Counted from the first letter of the stretch, positions 45,776 through 55,579 are shown. The stretch: DNA of 64,000 bases from Clostridiales bacterium (GCA_021203365.1 JAJQBI010000012.1:24017-88016); one strand, 5' to 3'. The notes: generated from the letters alone by a model not told the origin. Numbers and translations: made by a program.

Positions 45776-45793
45776 TCCTCTGTACTTCTTTAT

Positions 45794-45850
45794 GATGTCA
45801 TGAATTGGAACATAAATGTTCCATTCATGACCTTTGGGCCCGGGTATCAT
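45794..45850 (-). repeat. Dispersed mosaic repeat in the trailer of the second nrdD
   Basis: 57 bp, 51 of 57 identical to 63618-63674. On the minus strand it begins ATGATACCCGGGCCCAAAGG, 4 nt after the nrdD stop codon. It continues into a 16-bp stem with one bulged T (45797-45813 with 45816-45831, loop AA) containing GGAACAT/ATGTTCC. No T-run follows, so it is not a simple terminator. Confidence 0.82.
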
Positions 45851-45853
45851 TCT

Positions 45854-48220
45854 TTATTGCTGATCCACATATCTCTGGATATTGGAAGCGTTCACGTATT
45901 TCTTCAGATGTTCCCCGTCCGTGATCACCAGAGTAGGCGCCTGCATAACACCGAACTTCCTGGCAAGATCCGGATTTTCCTCCGCGTCCACAATCTCCAG
46001 TTCCTCCCCTTCCAGCATTTTTTTCGCCATTCTGCAATTGGGGCAGGTGCTGGTAGTAAACAGATACTTATGGGTCTCCACCGGCTGAATCCGCACATCA
46101 TCCCCCTTCATGGTCACCACGCTGGTATGAATCTTCTTTAAAGTGGAATGCTCCACATCGTACAGCTTACGGTTTTTATATTCCTGGGCCTTGCCGTCAT
46201 TCCAGTTCTGAACCGGACGGTAATAGCCTGTGATCCGGCTGTAAACCTCCGCCTTTTTCCCACACTTGGGACAGGTGAAATGCTCGCCGCTTAAATACCC
46301 GTGGGTGCTGCACACCGAATAGGTGGGGGAGATGGTGTAATAGGGCAGCTTATAATTTTCCGCAATCTTGCGCACCAGAGAGGCGGCCGCCTTCCAGTCC
46401 GGAAGCTTCTCCCCAAGAAAGCCGTGAAATACAGTCCCCGAGGTATACAGGGTCTGCAGCTCGTCCTGAATATCCAGGGCGTCGAAGATATCCCGGCTGT
46501 AATCCACCGGAAGATGGGAGCTGTTGGTATAATAGGGAGTATCCCCCTCCTTTCCCGCCGTGCGGATATCCGGCCAGCGGTTCCGGTCATGCTTGGCCAG
46601 ACGGTAGGCCGTAGACTCCGCCGGGGTCGCTTCCAGATTAAAGAGCTCACCCTCGTATTCCACCTGGTAATCGGAAAGCTTTTCCCTCATGTGCAGAAGA
46701 ACTTCCCGGGTAAATTTCTGGGTCTTCGGATCCGACATGTCTCCGCCCAGCCAGGCCGCGTTCAGCCCCACCTCGTTCATCCCCACAAGTCCGATGGTGG
46801 AAAAATGGTTCTCAAAGGTACCCAGATAACGTTTCGTATAGGGGTAAAGTCCCTCGTCCAGAAGCCGGGTGATTACCTGTCGTTTGGTGTGCAGGGACCG
46901 GGCAGACACATCCATCATGTGGTCCAGACGGTGGTAGAACTCCTCCGGGGTCTGGGAGAGATAAGCGATCCGGGGCATGTTGATGGTCACCACGCCCACA
47001 GAACCGGTGCTCTCGCCGGAGCCGAAGAAGCCGCCGCTCTTTTTGCGCAGCTCCCGAAGGTCCAGGCGCAGACGGCAGCACATGCTGCGGATATCGCTGG
47101 GCTTCATGTCACTGTTGATATAATTGGAAAAATAGGGCGTTCCATATTTGGCGGTCATCTCAAAAAGCAGACGGTTGTTCTCCGTATCAGACCAGTCAAA
47201 CTCCCTGGTGATGGAATAAGTTGGGATGGGGTACTGGAATCCTCTTCCGTTGGCATCTCCCTCAATCATGGTCTCAATAAAGGCCTTGTTGATCATATCC
47301 ATCTCTTTTTTACAGTCTTTGTATTTGAAATCCATCTCCTTCCCGCCCACAATGGCCGGAAGCTCCGCCAGGTCGTCAGGAACCGTCCAGTCCAGGGTAA
47401 TATTGGAAAAGGGCGCCTGGGTTCCCCAGCGGCTGGGTGTATTCACGCCATAGATAAAGGACTCAATGCATTTCTTTACCTCCGGATAGGACAGCCGGTC
47501 CACCTTCACAAAGGGCGCCAGATAGGTATCAAAGGAAGAAAAGGCCTGGGCGCCCGCCCATTCGTTCTGCATGATCCCAAGGAAATTCACCATCTGATTG
47601 CAGAGAACGCTTAAGTGAGCCGCAGGGGAGGATGTGATCTTTCCCTCAATGCCTCCCAGGCCCTCCTGAATCAGCTGCTTCAGGGACCAGCCCGCACAGT
47701 AACCTGTAAGCATGGAAAGGTCATGGATGTGAATATCCGCGTTCCGGTGCGCCTCCGCCACCTCATAGTCATAGATCTCCGAAAGCCAGTAATTGGCCGT
47801 CACAGCCCCGGAATTGCTCAGGATCAGTCCGCCCACCGAATAGGTGACCGTGGAATTCTCCTTCACTCTCCAGTCCTCCACCTTCACATAGCTGTTTACA
47901 ATATCTTTATAATCAAGGATGGTAGATTTCATATTGCGGATCTTTTCCCGCTGCTTGCGATAGAGAATGTAAGCCTTGGCCACATCCGCGTAGCCCGCCT
48001 GAATCAGCACATTCTCCACACTGTCCTGTATATCCTCCACCGTCACCGCATTATCATGAATTTTCTCCTGGAAGTCCGCCGTAACCCGAAGTCCCAGAAG
48101 GTCGATCATATCCTGGCTGTAATTCTTCTCCTTCGCCTGAAAAGCCTTGTCAATCGCGGCGGTAATCTTTCCCATCTTAAAATCCGCAATCTCACCGTCA
48201 CGCTTTACAACCTGAAACAT
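45854..48220 (-). CDS. nrdD: Class III ribonucleoside-triphosphate reductase with C-terminal redoxin domain
   Basis: Second glycyl-radical ribonucleotide reductase of the window. N-terminal ATP-cone (KRDGEIADFKMGKITAAIDKA), then the NrdD core with SMLTGYCAGWSLKQLI. A zinc cluster CSTHGYLSGEHFTCPKCG and the radical glycine Gly665 in RITGYYRPVQNW follow. After the glycyl loop, about 70 extra residues form a glutaredoxin/NrdH-like domain with the redox pair Cys726-Cys729 (TSTCPNCRMAKKML) and the cis-proline MQAPTLVI. This suggests a built-in thiol reductant instead of formate. 788 aa. No nrdG is adjacent. Confidence 0.93.
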   Translation of the reverse strand: MFQVVKRDGEIADFKMGKITAAIDKAFQAKEKNYSQDMIDLLGLRVTADFQEKIHDNAVTVEDIQDSVENVLIQAGYADVAKAYILYRKQREKIRNMKSTILDYKDIVNSYVKVEDWRVKENSTVTYSVGGLILSNSGAVTANYWLSEIYDYEVAEAHRNADIHIHDLSMLTGYCAGWSLKQLIQEGLGGIEGKITSSPAAHLSVLCNQMVNFLGIMQNEWAGAQAFSSFDTYLAPFVKVDRLSYPEVKKCIESFIYGVNTPSRWGTQAPFSNITLDWTVPDDLAELPAIVGGKEMDFKYKDCKKEMDMINKAFIETMIEGDANGRGFQYPIPTYSITREFDWSDTENNRLLFEMTAKYGTPYFSNYINSDMKPSDIRSMCCRLRLDLRELRKKSGGFFGSGESTGSVGVVTINMPRIAYLSQTPEEFYHRLDHMMDVSARSLHTKRQVITRLLDEGLYPYTKRYLGTFENHFSTIGLVGMNEVGLNAAWLGGDMSDPKTQKFTREVLLHMREKLSDYQVEYEGELFNLEATPAESTAYRLAKHDRNRWPDIRTAGKEGDTPYYTNSSHLPVDYSRDIFDALDIQDELQTLYTSGTVFHGFLGEKLPDWKAAASLVRKIAENYKLPYYTISPTYSVCSTHGYLSGEHFTCPKCGKKAEVYSRITGYYRPVQNWNDGKAQEYKNRKLYDVEHSTLKKIHTSVVTMKGDDVRIQPVETHKYLFTTSTCPNCRMAKKMLEGEELEIVDAEENPDLARKFGVMQAPTLVITDGEHLKKYVNASNIQRYVDQQ

Positions 48221-48265
48221 AGTAAACTGCCTCCTCTTTGCTTTCTTTTTTAGCGCTGTACTTCT

Positions 48266-48294
48266 ATTGTAGCAGACAGTCTTTCTCCCGTCAA
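48266..48294 (-). promoter_or_regulatory. Promoter of the second nrdD
   Basis: Minus strand TTGACG (48289-48294), 17 bp, TACAAT (48266-48271), about 40 nt upstream of the start codon. Confidence 0.8.
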
Positions 48295-48299
48295 TACAA

Positions 48300-48352
48300 A
48301 AAACACCATATCTTGTTGTTTAAATATTCAAACAACACAATATGGTGTTTAC
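48300..48352 (-). promoter_or_regulatory. Large palindrome with two NrdR-box-like sites, possibly also the hflX terminator
   Basis: Sites ACACCATATCTTGTTG (48303-48318) and ACACAATATGGTGTTT (48335-48350) match the NrdR consensus at 12 and 13 of 16 positions and are 32 bp apart. Together they form an inverted repeat with AAACACCATAT arms. On the minus strand the hairpin ends in GGTGTTTTTTG, 22 nt after the hflX stop, so it could also terminate hflX. It lies just upstream of the nrdD -35 box rather than over it. Confidence 0.68.
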
Positions 48353-48373
48353 ATTCAGTGTTTGTTTTCCCTC

Positions 48374-49612
48374 TCAGCCATCAATCCGACCGTAAATTTC
48401 CATGGGGACCCTGGCCTTCACGGCAATCCCCGCTTCCGTATACTCCTCTGAAATCAGCTGTCCGCCTGCACGGATCAACGCGATCGTCCCCGCATCGGAA
48501 TAGGGGAACAGCCGCTCTATATAAATCTGCTCCTCCGAAAGGATCTCACTCAGCCGCTCCCTGAAAACGTCAAGTCCCTCCCCGGTTTTTGCCGAAATCC
48601 TCAATGTGTAATCCGCCCGCAGATCCCGGATGGAACCGCCCGGGGTCACATCCTGCTTATTAAAAACCGTAATCGTCTTTTTCCCCAGGGCGCCCAGTTC
48701 CTCCAGGGTCTCATACACCGTGTACATCTGCATCTCCGCCTGAGGACTGGAGGCATCCACCACATGGATGAGATAGTCCGCGTATTTCGCCTCCTCCAGC
48801 GTGCTCTTAAAGGCTTCCACAAGATGATGGGGAAGCTTGCGTATAAATCCCACCGTATCGGTCAGGAGGATCTGCTGCCCGTCCTCCAGCGTCAGAAGCC
48901 GGGTCGTGGGATCCAGTGTGGCGAAAAGCTTATCCTCTGACAGCACCTGTGACCCGGTAAGCGCGTTGAGAAGGGTGGATTTCCCCGCGTTGGTATACCC
49001 CACAATGGCCGCTGTCCGAAGATTCCCCCTCTTTCGCCCCGCGCGAAGCCGCGCCCTGTGCTGTTCCACCTGGGAAAGCTCCTTCTTCAGAGAGGAAATC
49101 CGGGTCCGAATCAGACGGCGGTCCGTCTCCAGCTTCTTTTCTCCCGGTCCCCGGGTGCCGATTCCGCCTCCCAGGCGGGAAAGAGAGTCCCGAAGTCCCA
49201 CCAGGCGGGCGGAACGATAGCGGAGCTGCGCCAGTTCCACCTGAATCTTTCCCTCCCGGGTCACCGCCCTCTTTGCGAAAATGTCCAGAATCAGAAGGGT
49301 CCGGTCCAGGACCTTGCAGGAGAGCTCTCTTTCCAGATTGTTGAACTGAGCCGGGGAAAGCTCGTCATCACAGATGATCCCGTCGGCTTCCGCGGCCAGA
49401 AGATATTCTCCAAGCTCCTCCAGCTTTCCTCGGCCGATATAGGTAGCCGGATGCATGGCCTCCCGGTTCTGGATAAGCCGGCCCACAACCACCGCTCCCG
49501 CGGTTTTTGCCAGTTCCCCAAGCTCGGCCAGGGATTCCTCCGCGTCCGGATTCTCCCCGGCCTGGACCCCCACCAGGATCACTCTCTCCTGAATCTCCTC
49601 AAAATACTCCAT
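48374..49612 (-). CDS. hflX: GTPase HflX
   Basis: Ribosome-associated GTPase that splits or rescues stalled ribosomes under stress. The N-terminal HflX domain has GRGKLEELGEYL and LSPAQFNNLERELSCKVLDR. A coiled linker contains GGGIGTRGPGEKKLE, then the G domain with G1 GYTNAGKSTLLN, G3 DTVGFIRKLPHHLV and G4 NKQD. The in-frame ATG at 49645 has no ribosome site; the ATG at 49612 has GAAGG upstream and gives 412 aa. It is followed by the nrdD control region. Confidence 0.94.
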   Translation of the reverse strand: MEYFEEIQERVILVGVQAGENPDAEESLAELGELAKTAGAVVVGRLIQNREAMHPATYIGRGKLEELGEYLLAAEADGIICDDELSPAQFNNLERELSCKVLDRTLLILDIFAKRAVTREGKIQVELAQLRYRSARLVGLRDSLSRLGGGIGTRGPGEKKLETDRRLIRTRISSLKKELSQVEQHRARLRAGRKRGNLRTAAIVGYTNAGKSTLLNALTGSQVLSEDKLFATLDPTTRLLTLEDGQQILLTDTVGFIRKLPHHLVEAFKSTLEEAKYADYLIHVVDASSPQAEMQMYTVYETLEELGALGKKTITVFNKQDVTPGGSIRDLRADYTLRISAKTGEGLDVFRERLSEILSEEQIYIERLFPYSDAGTIALIRAGGQLISEEYTEAGIAVKARVPMEIYGRIDG

Positions 49613-49651
49613 ACCATTCCTTCCGTCTGCAAAACAGAGTCCCAAACCCTT

Positions 49652-50701
49652 TCAGGACACACGGGTCTCCAGAAAGGCCAGCTCACGCACCGCCTCCTCA
49701 TCGTCGGGGTAAAGAGCCGTGTATTCCTGCGCCTTTGTCAGAGCCGTGGCAAAATCCAGCTTCTTCTCATATACCACAATCTCATTAAACAAAAGGCTCT
49801 GCTTCTCCTCCGACGTGGCCACAGAAAGGCCCTGGGAGATATTGGAAAGAGCGGAATCATAATCCCCCTCCGAAATGTCGCACAGAGCAAGACCGTTGTA
49901 GCCGGCGCCGGAGCTGCTTTCCGCGGAAATATACTGCTGATACATGGCGCGGGCATTGGTGATGTCCCCTTCCTCCTGGTATACCATCCCCAGGAGAAGA
50001 AGTGCCTGGGAGCTTCCCTCCTTCGACGCTGAAAGGAGCTCCGTTTTGGCGCTGTCATAATCTCCCATATAGTAATAAACCCGGCCCCGGTCGCAGTAAT
50101 CCTGGGTATCCTTCGCCTCCGTGGTGAGAACCGCCTCCAGGTACCGTGTGCCATCCGCCTCCAGATCTACCTCCATGTAGGCCTGATAAATCTGAATAGC
50201 CATGTCGTAGGTGGAGTCCGCGGCATACGCCTCGTCAAAATTCTGCTCCGCCTCCTCATAGGAATCCATGGCCAGAGCCACCTGCCCTGTGAGGAAATAA
50301 CCGTCCGCGTCCAGCCCGTAGTCAGAACCCAGGGTCTGACAGTCCGCCATGGCCTGCTCGTAAAGACCGGATTTCAGCTCTGCCGTGGCCCGATAGGCAA
50401 GCACATCCTTTTTCAGTTCTTTTCCGGCCTTTTTCGTATTATAGGCGTCTGTAAAATAATCGATGGCCGTATCATAGTTTCCCAGGCGCAGACTGGCGAT
50501 TCCCGCGCCCCGATAAGACCAGGCCACCTTTTTCCCACTGGCGATACAGGACTCATAGCCTTCCAGAGCCGTCTGATAATACCCTGCCTCCAGATCCTCA
50601 TTGGCCTGCCGGTAAACATTCTGCTGTTCAAAGCTGCAGCCTGAGAAAAGAAAAATTCCCAGAAACGCCGCAGAAATTCCAATCCTCCTGATGTATTTCA
50701 T
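49652..50701 (-). CDS. TPR-repeat lipoprotein
   Basis: 349-aa protein with a lipoprotein signal peptide (ISAAFLGIFLFSGCSF, lipidated Cys at residue 22) and tandem tetratricopeptide repeats over most of the rest. Examples are ALEGYESCIASGKKVAWSYRG, LGNYDTAIDYFTDAY and GDYDSALSNISQGL. TPR domains mediate protein contacts. It is extracellular and membrane-anchored by its lipid. It sits between glmM (26-nt gap) and hflX; a cell-envelope role is plausible but not shown. Confidence 0.85.
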   Translation of the reverse strand: MKYIRRIGISAAFLGIFLFSGCSFEQQNVYRQANEDLEAGYYQTALEGYESCIASGKKVAWSYRGAGIASLRLGNYDTAIDYFTDAYNTKKAGKELKKDVLAYRATAELKSGLYEQAMADCQTLGSDYGLDADGYFLTGQVALAMDSYEEAEQNFDEAYAADSTYDMAIQIYQAYMEVDLEADGTRYLEAVLTTEAKDTQDYCDRGRVYYYMGDYDSAKTELLSASKEGSSQALLLLGMVYQEEGDITNARAMYQQYISAESSSGAGYNGLALCDISEGDYDSALSNISQGLSVATSEEKQSLLFNEIVVYEKKLDFATALTKAQEYTALYPDDEEAVRELAFLETRVS

Positions 50702-50727
50702 GAATCCCTCCGGTTCGTATCCGTATG

Positions 50728-52080
50728 TCAGGACAATGCCAGTCCTTCCGCCTCGATCACATCAATGACACTTCGTACATAATCGTGACACAGGTCCTGA
50801 GAGGCTGCCTCCACCATTACTCGGATCAACGGTTCTGTGCCGCTCTCCCGCACCAGAATGCGTCCTTCGCTGCCCAGAGCCTCCTGCACCCGGCACACCG
50901 CCTCCTGTACTTTTCTGTTTTCCTTAACCGCTTCCTTGTCCGCCACCCGCACATTCCGGAGAAGCTGAGGGAATACCTTCATATCCTTCGCCAGGTCACA
51001 GAGGGTGGACTTCTTCTCCACGCAGGCTTCCATAAGGATCAGCGAGGTAAGAATCCCGTCCCCGGTCGCCGCGTAGCGGCTGAAAATAATATGCCCGGAC
51101 TGCTCTCCCCCAAGACTGTAATTGTTCTCCATCATATTTTCCGCCACATATTTGTCGCCCACGGCGGTCTGGGTATACCGGATGCCTTCCCGCTCCAGAG
51201 ACTTATAAAGTCCCAGGTTGGACATAACCGTAGTCACAACGGTATTTCCGAAAAGCTGTCCCTTATCCCTCAGATATTTGCCGCAGACATACAGAATCTT
51301 ATCACCGTCAATGATATTTCCTCTGTGGTCCACGGCGATACACCGATCCGCGTCCCCGTCGTAGGCAAAGCCCACATCCAGGCCGTTTTCCACCACAAAT
51401 CTCTGAAGAACCTCAATGTGCGTGGATCCGCAGTTCCGGTTAATGTTCGTCCCGTCCGGGTCGTTGTGAATCACATAAGTTTTGGCCCGCAGCGCGTCAA
51501 AAACACTCTTGGCAATGGCGGAGGAGCTTCCGTTGGAGCAGTCCAGCCCAACCTTAATGTTCTTAAAATCCCTGCAGGGGATGGAAATCAGATAACCGAT
51601 ATAGCGGTTCCTTCCGGAGGCAAAATCAATGGTCCTGCCGATGTCCTCCTGTGTGGCAAAGGGAAGCTCCTCGATCTCCCCGTCCAGATACGCCTCAATG
51701 CGATTCTCTATCTCCGCCTCTATCTTCTGCCCGTTTCCGTTCAGAAGCTTAATGCCATTGTCATAAAAAGGGTTGTGACTTGCGGAGATCATGATCCCGC
51801 AGTCAAAATCCTCGGTACGAACCACATAGGAGACGCTGGGCGTGGTCGTCACATGAAGCAGATACACGTCCGCACCGGAGGCTGTAAGTCCGCCCGCCAG
51901 CGCATATTCAAACATATAACTGCTTCTCCTGGTATCCTTTCCGATCACGATCTTCGCCTTGTGCTCCCTGCCATAGTACCAGCCCACATAGCGGCCCACC
52001 TTAAAGGCATGCTCCGCAGTCAGCTTTACATTGGCCTCCCCCCGGAAGCCATCTGTTCCAAAATATTTTCCCATAATCAC
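50728..52080 (-). CDS. glmM: Phosphoglucosamine mutase
   Basis: Interconverts glucosamine 6- and 1-phosphate on the way to UDP-GlcNAc and peptidoglycan. The phosphoserine loop is in GIMISASHNPFYDNG, metal-binding aspartates in AYDGDADRC, sugar-binding GGEQSGH and the phosphate site RESGTEPLIRVMVEA. 450 aa, full length, with start MGKYFGTDGFRGEAN typical of GlmM. A palindrome TGATCACATGATCA (52137-52150) lies in the 124-nt gap to prfA. Confidence 0.95.
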   Translation of the reverse strand: MIMGKYFGTDGFRGEANVKLTAEHAFKVGRYVGWYYGREHKAKIVIGKDTRRSSYMFEYALAGGLTASGADVYLLHVTTTPSVSYVVRTEDFDCGIMISASHNPFYDNGIKLLNGNGQKIEAEIENRIEAYLDGEIEELPFATQEDIGRTIDFASGRNRYIGYLISIPCRDFKNIKVGLDCSNGSSSAIAKSVFDALRAKTYVIHNDPDGTNINRNCGSTHIEVLQRFVVENGLDVGFAYDGDADRCIAVDHRGNIIDGDKILYVCGKYLRDKGQLFGNTVVTTVMSNLGLYKSLEREGIRYTQTAVGDKYVAENMMENNYSLGGEQSGHIIFSRYAATGDGILTSLILMEACVEKKSTLCDLAKDMKVFPQLLRNVRVADKEAVKENRKVQEAVCRVQEALGSEGRILVRESGTEPLIRVMVEAASQDLCHDYVRSVIDVIEAEGLALS

Positions 52081-52204
52081 AATGTCTCCTTTTCTGACTC
52101 AGAAATAAAGTCCCATAGGATATACTCCCGCTGCCATGATCACATGATCACAAGCGCCGTCTTTTTCATAATAACCGCTGCTCCTTTTTTCGTCGTAAAA
52201 TTCA

Positions 52205-53284
52205 TTATACCTGCTGCTCATTCAGCCGTCCAAGCTTCGCGGCCTGATCCGCAGCGATCAGACTGTCAATAATCTCATCCAGATCCCCGTCCAGGATATT
52301 TTCCAGCCTGTGGGTCGTCAGCTTAATCCGGTGGTCTGTCACTCTGCCCTGAGGGAAGTTGTAAGTCCGGATCTTTTCCGAGCGGTCTCCGGTTCCGATC
52401 TGACTTCTCCTGGCCTCCGCCTCCGCGTCATGCTGCTTTGCCAGCTCCATCTCATACAGCCGGGAACGAAGCACCCGCAGGGCCTTGTCCTTATTCTTCA
52501 GCTGTGATTTCTCATCCTGACAGGAAATCACAATCCCGGTGGGTATATGGGTCAGACGCACCGCAGAATCCGTGGTATTGACGCACTGGCCGCCGTTTCC
52601 GGAAGCACGGAATACGTCAAACCTGCACTCATTGAGATCCAGGTGAAAATCAATCTCCTCCGCCTCCGGCATAATCGCCACTGTACATGTGGAGGTATGG
52701 ATCCTGCCTCCGGATTCTGTCTCCGGAACCCGCTGCACCCTGTGTACACCGCTCTCATATTTCAGCCGGGAGTAGGCCCCTTCTCCGCGGATCATAAAGG
52801 TAACCTCCTTGAAGCCGCCCAGCCCGTTTTCATTCAGACTCAGCATCTCCGTCTTCCACCGGCGGGACTCCGCGTATTTCCCATACATCCGGTAAATCTC
52901 CGCGGCAAAAAGTGCCGCCTCATCTCCGCCGGCTCCGCCGCGGATCTCTACGATAACATTTTTGCTGTCATTGGGATCCCTGGGCAGGAGAAGGATCTTC
53001 AGCTCCCGGGTAAGTTCCTCTGTCCTCCTGCGGGCTTCGGCCAGCTCCTCCTTGAGCATCTCCCGCATCTCCCCGTCCTTCTCCTCCTCCAGCATGGAAA
53101 GGCTGTCCTCTATGGTTTCCCCGCATTTCTTATATTCCTTCCAGGCATTCACAATGGGCAGAAGCTCACTCTGCTCCTTCATAAGTCTCTGAAAGCGTTC
53201 CGGATTCGCGGTGACCGCAGGATCTCCCAGTTCTCTGAGAATTTCCTCAAAACGCGCCATCAGATCATCCAGTCTGTCAAACAT
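52205..53284 (-). CDS. prfA: Peptide chain release factor 1
   Basis: Terminates translation at UAA and UAG codons. The GGQ peptidyl-hydrolysis motif is in [16 protein letters not shown], the methylation target of PrmC encoded just upstream. Other family blocks are [15 protein letters not shown] and [17 protein letters not shown]. The frame is open to 53413 inside prmC, but the ATG at 53284 (MFDRLDDL), 1 nt after the prmC stop, gives the normal 359 aa. Confidence 0.97.
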   Translation of the reverse strand: MFDRLDDLMARFEEILRELGDPAVTANPERFQRLMKEQSELLPIVNAWKEYKKCGETIEDSLSMLEEEKDGEMREMLKEELAEARRRTEELTRELKILLLPRDPNDSKNVIVEIRGGAGGDEAALFAAEIYRMYGKYAESRRWKTEMLSLNENGLGGFKEVTFMIRGEGAYSRLKYESGVHRVQRVPETESGGRIHTSTCTVAIMPEAEEIDFHLDLNECRFDVFRASGNGGQCVNTTDSAVRLTHIPTGIVISCQDEKSQLKNKDKALRVLRSRLYEMELAKQHDAEAEARRSQIGTGDRSEKIRTYNFPQGRVTDHRIKLTTHRLENILDGDLDEIIDSLIAADQAAKLGRLNEQQV

Positions 53285-53285
53285 G

Positions 53286-54161
53286 TCACTCCTCCTTCTG
53301 TCCCAGAACCACCCGGTCCTTACCGGCCAGATCCTGTACCGTCCGGATCCCCTTATAACCAGACTCACGCAGAATTTCCTCCACAGCCGCACTCTGGTCG
53401 TATCCGATCTCATACAGAAGCCATCCGCCCGGCTTCAGGAATTCCCCCGCCGCTCCGGTAATCTTCCGGTAAAAGGTCAGGCCGTCCGCCCCGCCGTCCA
53501 GTGCCAGGCGCGGGTCGTGCAGGCGCACCTCCTCACACAGGTCCTCCAGATCTCCGGTGGGAATATAGGGCGGATTCGAAATAAGGATATCATATTCCGG
53601 TACGAACTTTCCACCCTTTCCAGAAAAAAAAGGCGCGGAAAATGCGTCGCTTTCTACAAATTCTGCCCTTTTCTCTACACCCAGGGAAACCGCGTTCCTC
53701 TTTGCTACGGCAAGCGCTCTCCGGGATATATCCGCCCCCACACCGGTGGCCTCCGGAAATTCCACCAGAAGGGTTATCAGAAGACACCCGGAGCCTGTAC
53801 ACATATCCAGAATCCGGGGAGCTTTCACATTCATCAGGACCTTCCGGCCTTCCTCCGCCAGAACCTCCGTGTCCAGTCTGGGAATCAGCACATCTTCATT
53901 TACATAAAATTCACAGCCCATAAACCACGCCCGCCCGGTGAGCTGCTGCACCGGGACATGGGAAGCGCGCCGGGCCAGAAGCTCCCGGTACCTTGCCTCC
54001 TTTTCCGGCGCCAGCTCCTCCTTTTCGCGCATAAAAAAAATGGCGCGGTCAAAGCCGGTCACATATTCCAGAAGGAGCCAGGCATCCTGCCCGGCTTCCT
54101 CCAATCCCTCTTCCGCAAGATAACGCCTTCCCCGGCGCAGAGCTTCAAAAAGAGTGCTCAT
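53286..54161 (-). CDS. prmC: Release factor glutamine methyltransferase
   Basis: Methylates the glutamine of the GGQ motif in RF1 and RF2. N-terminal helical domain, then the SAM site [15 protein letters not shown] and the catalytic NPPY in [14 protein letters not shown]. 291 aa. It overlaps the DUF1385 gene stop by 4 nt and ends 1 nt before prfA, a tight coupling that fits its role. Confidence 0.96.
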   Translation of the reverse strand: MSTLFEALRRGRRYLAEEGLEEAGQDAWLLLEYVTGFDRAIFFMREKEELAPEKEARYRELLARRASHVPVQQLTGRAWFMGCEFYVNEDVLIPRLDTEVLAEEGRKVLMNVKAPRILDMCTGSGCLLITLLVEFPEATGVGADISRRALAVAKRNAVSLGVEKRAEFVESDAFSAPFFSGKGGKFVPEYDILISNPPYIPTGDLEDLCEEVRLHDPRLALDGGADGLTFYRKITGAAGEFLKPGGWLLYEIGYDQSAAVEEILRESGYKGIRTVQDLAGKDRVVLGQKEE

Positions 54162-55207
54162 ACCTGTGCCCCGGCGTGAATCCCGCCGTCGGGCATTCCA
54201 TTATTTTCCGACGCTGCGCTTTCCTTCCTGTCCTCATCTGCGGGGGGAACCTCCAGAGCGAATTCCTCCTTCAGATAGGCTCTCCAGTCAAACACCGCCT
54301 CCACCGCCTGGATGGCCACCTCGGCCATATCCTCCGTAGGCTCCTTGGTAGTCAGCTTCTGAATGGCAAGTCCGGGCCGGCTCAGGATATCCGCAAGCTT
54401 CGAGTCTGACCTTCCGGCCCACTGAATCATCTCAAAGGAAATTCCGGCCACAACCGGCACCATAAGAAGACGTCCGAACAGCCGCCCCCAGTAAGAAGGA
54501 ACCAGAACAAATCCAAAGTGCAGCACGATGCTGATCAGCATAACCAGGAATAAAAAGCTGGTTCCGCAGCGCTTGTGCTGCCTGGAGCTCTTCATCACGT
54601 TCTCCACAGTCAGGGGAAGCCCGTGTTCCACACAGTTTATGCATTTATGTTCTGCGCCATGGTACATAAAATTCCGCTGAATGTCCCTCATCCTTGAGAT
54701 CAGAAGCATGTAGCCCAGAAACAGCGCCATTTTCACAAACGCCTCCACCACGGTCACCACAAACTCCGACGCCCCGATTCTGCGGCACAGACTGGCCAGG
54801 GCATAAGGGAGGAGCATAAACGCGGCCACGGAAATTACGACGGAAATAACCACCGTCACATACAGAAGCAGCTTAAAAAGCCTGTCCTCCTTCTTTTTCT
54901 TCGCGGCCCGCTCTTCTTCTGTAAGCTTCGCGTTCTTTTGGGTCTCCTCCTCGTCCTCCTCGTCTCCCGCGATCTCCGCGGAATACATCAGACACTTTGT
55001 TCCAACCACCAGGGAATCCACAAAGCTCACCGCACCCCGGATAATAGGCTTTCTCAGAATTGCCGATTTCCCGAAGACGCTTTTGTAATCCTCAATCTTT
55101 ATCTCAATTCCCTGATCCGGCCGACGCACCGCTACGGAATATTTATCCTTATGGCGCATCATAATGCCCTCCATAAGCGCCTGGCCGCCGATATTTGATG
55201 ATTTCAT
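54158..55207 (-). CDS. DUF1385 family membrane protein (YqhQ-like)
   Basis: Multi-span membrane protein of the DUF1385 family, regularly found between rpmE and prmC in Clostridia; function unknown. 349 aa starting NIGGQALMEGIMMRHKDKYSVAVR, a hallmark block. Membrane segments lie near 110-135 (LLLYVTVVISVVISVAAFML) and further along at VVTVVEAFVKMALFLGYMLL and FLFLVMLISIVLHFGFVLV. The YHGAEHKCINCVEHG motif with His and Cys residues is typical. It is the first gene of the coupled DUF1385-prmC-prfA set. Confidence 0.9.
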   Translation of the reverse strand: MKSSNIGGQALMEGIMMRHKDKYSVAVRRPDQGIEIKIEDYKSVFGKSAILRKPIIRGAVSFVDSLVVGTKCLMYSAEIAGDEEDEEETQKNAKLTEEERAAKKKKEDRLFKLLLYVTVVISVVISVAAFMLLPYALASLCRRIGASEFVVTVVEAFVKMALFLGYMLLISRMRDIQRNFMYHGAEHKCINCVEHGLPLTVENVMKSSRQHKRCGTSFLFLVMLISIVLHFGFVLVPSYWGRLFGRLLMVPVVAGISFEMIQWAGRSDSKLADILSRPGLAIQKLTTKEPTEDMAEVAIQAVEAVFDWRAYLKEEFALEVPPADEDRKESAASENNGMPDGGIHAGAQV

Positions 55208-55271
55208 TCTCTCACCCGCTTCCTTAATGGGAACCGCAATAGCAGTTCCGATTTTTCACTGTAAACGGAGA

Positions 55272-55299
55272 AAGGTTGAGATCAGCCAACCTCAACCTT
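55272..55299 (-). terminator. Terminator or attenuator after rpmE
   Basis: Minus-strand stem AAGGTTGAG/CTCAACCTT (9 bp, 10-nt loop) followed by TCTCCGTTT, 24 nt after the rpmE stop. The T-run is weak, so read-through into the DUF1385 gene is likely. Confidence 0.6.
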
Positions 55300-55323
55300 A
55301 TCAATTATCTTTATATGAAGTTA

Positions 55324-55524
55324 TCAGTTCAGGCCGTACTTCCTGTTGAACTTATCAATACGTCCGCGCGCCTTGGCAGCCTTCTGCTGTCCGGTATAGA
55401 ACGGATGGCATTTAGAGCAGATTTCCACATGAATATCCTTCTTCGTGGATCCGGTCACAAAAGTATTCCCGCAGTTGCAGGTTACCGTTGCCTGATAATA
55501 ATTCGGATGAATTCCCTGTTTCAT
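55324..55524 (-). CDS. rpmE: 50S ribosomal protein L31 (zinc-binding form)
   Basis: Large-subunit protein L31. 66 aa starting [19 protein letters not shown] with zinc cysteines in CNCG and [10 protein letters not shown], so it is the C+ (zinc-containing) type. A GTG at 55533 is in frame, but AGAGGTGAG is better spaced for the ATG at 55524. It has its own strong promoter overlapping the end of rho. Confidence 0.97.
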   Translation of the reverse strand: MKQGIHPNYYQATVTCNCGNTFVTGSTKKDIHVEICSKCHPFYTGQQKAAKARGRIDKFNRKYGLN

Positions 55525-55579
55525 ATTTCTCACCTCTTTATATGCAATTTACTTTTACGTACTTAAACACAGCTTACTG

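Noticed and set aside
52137..52150. Palindrome TGATCACATGATCA upstream of glmM as an operator
   Set aside because: Too short and not clearly placed relative to a promoter; could be chance in a 124-nt gap.
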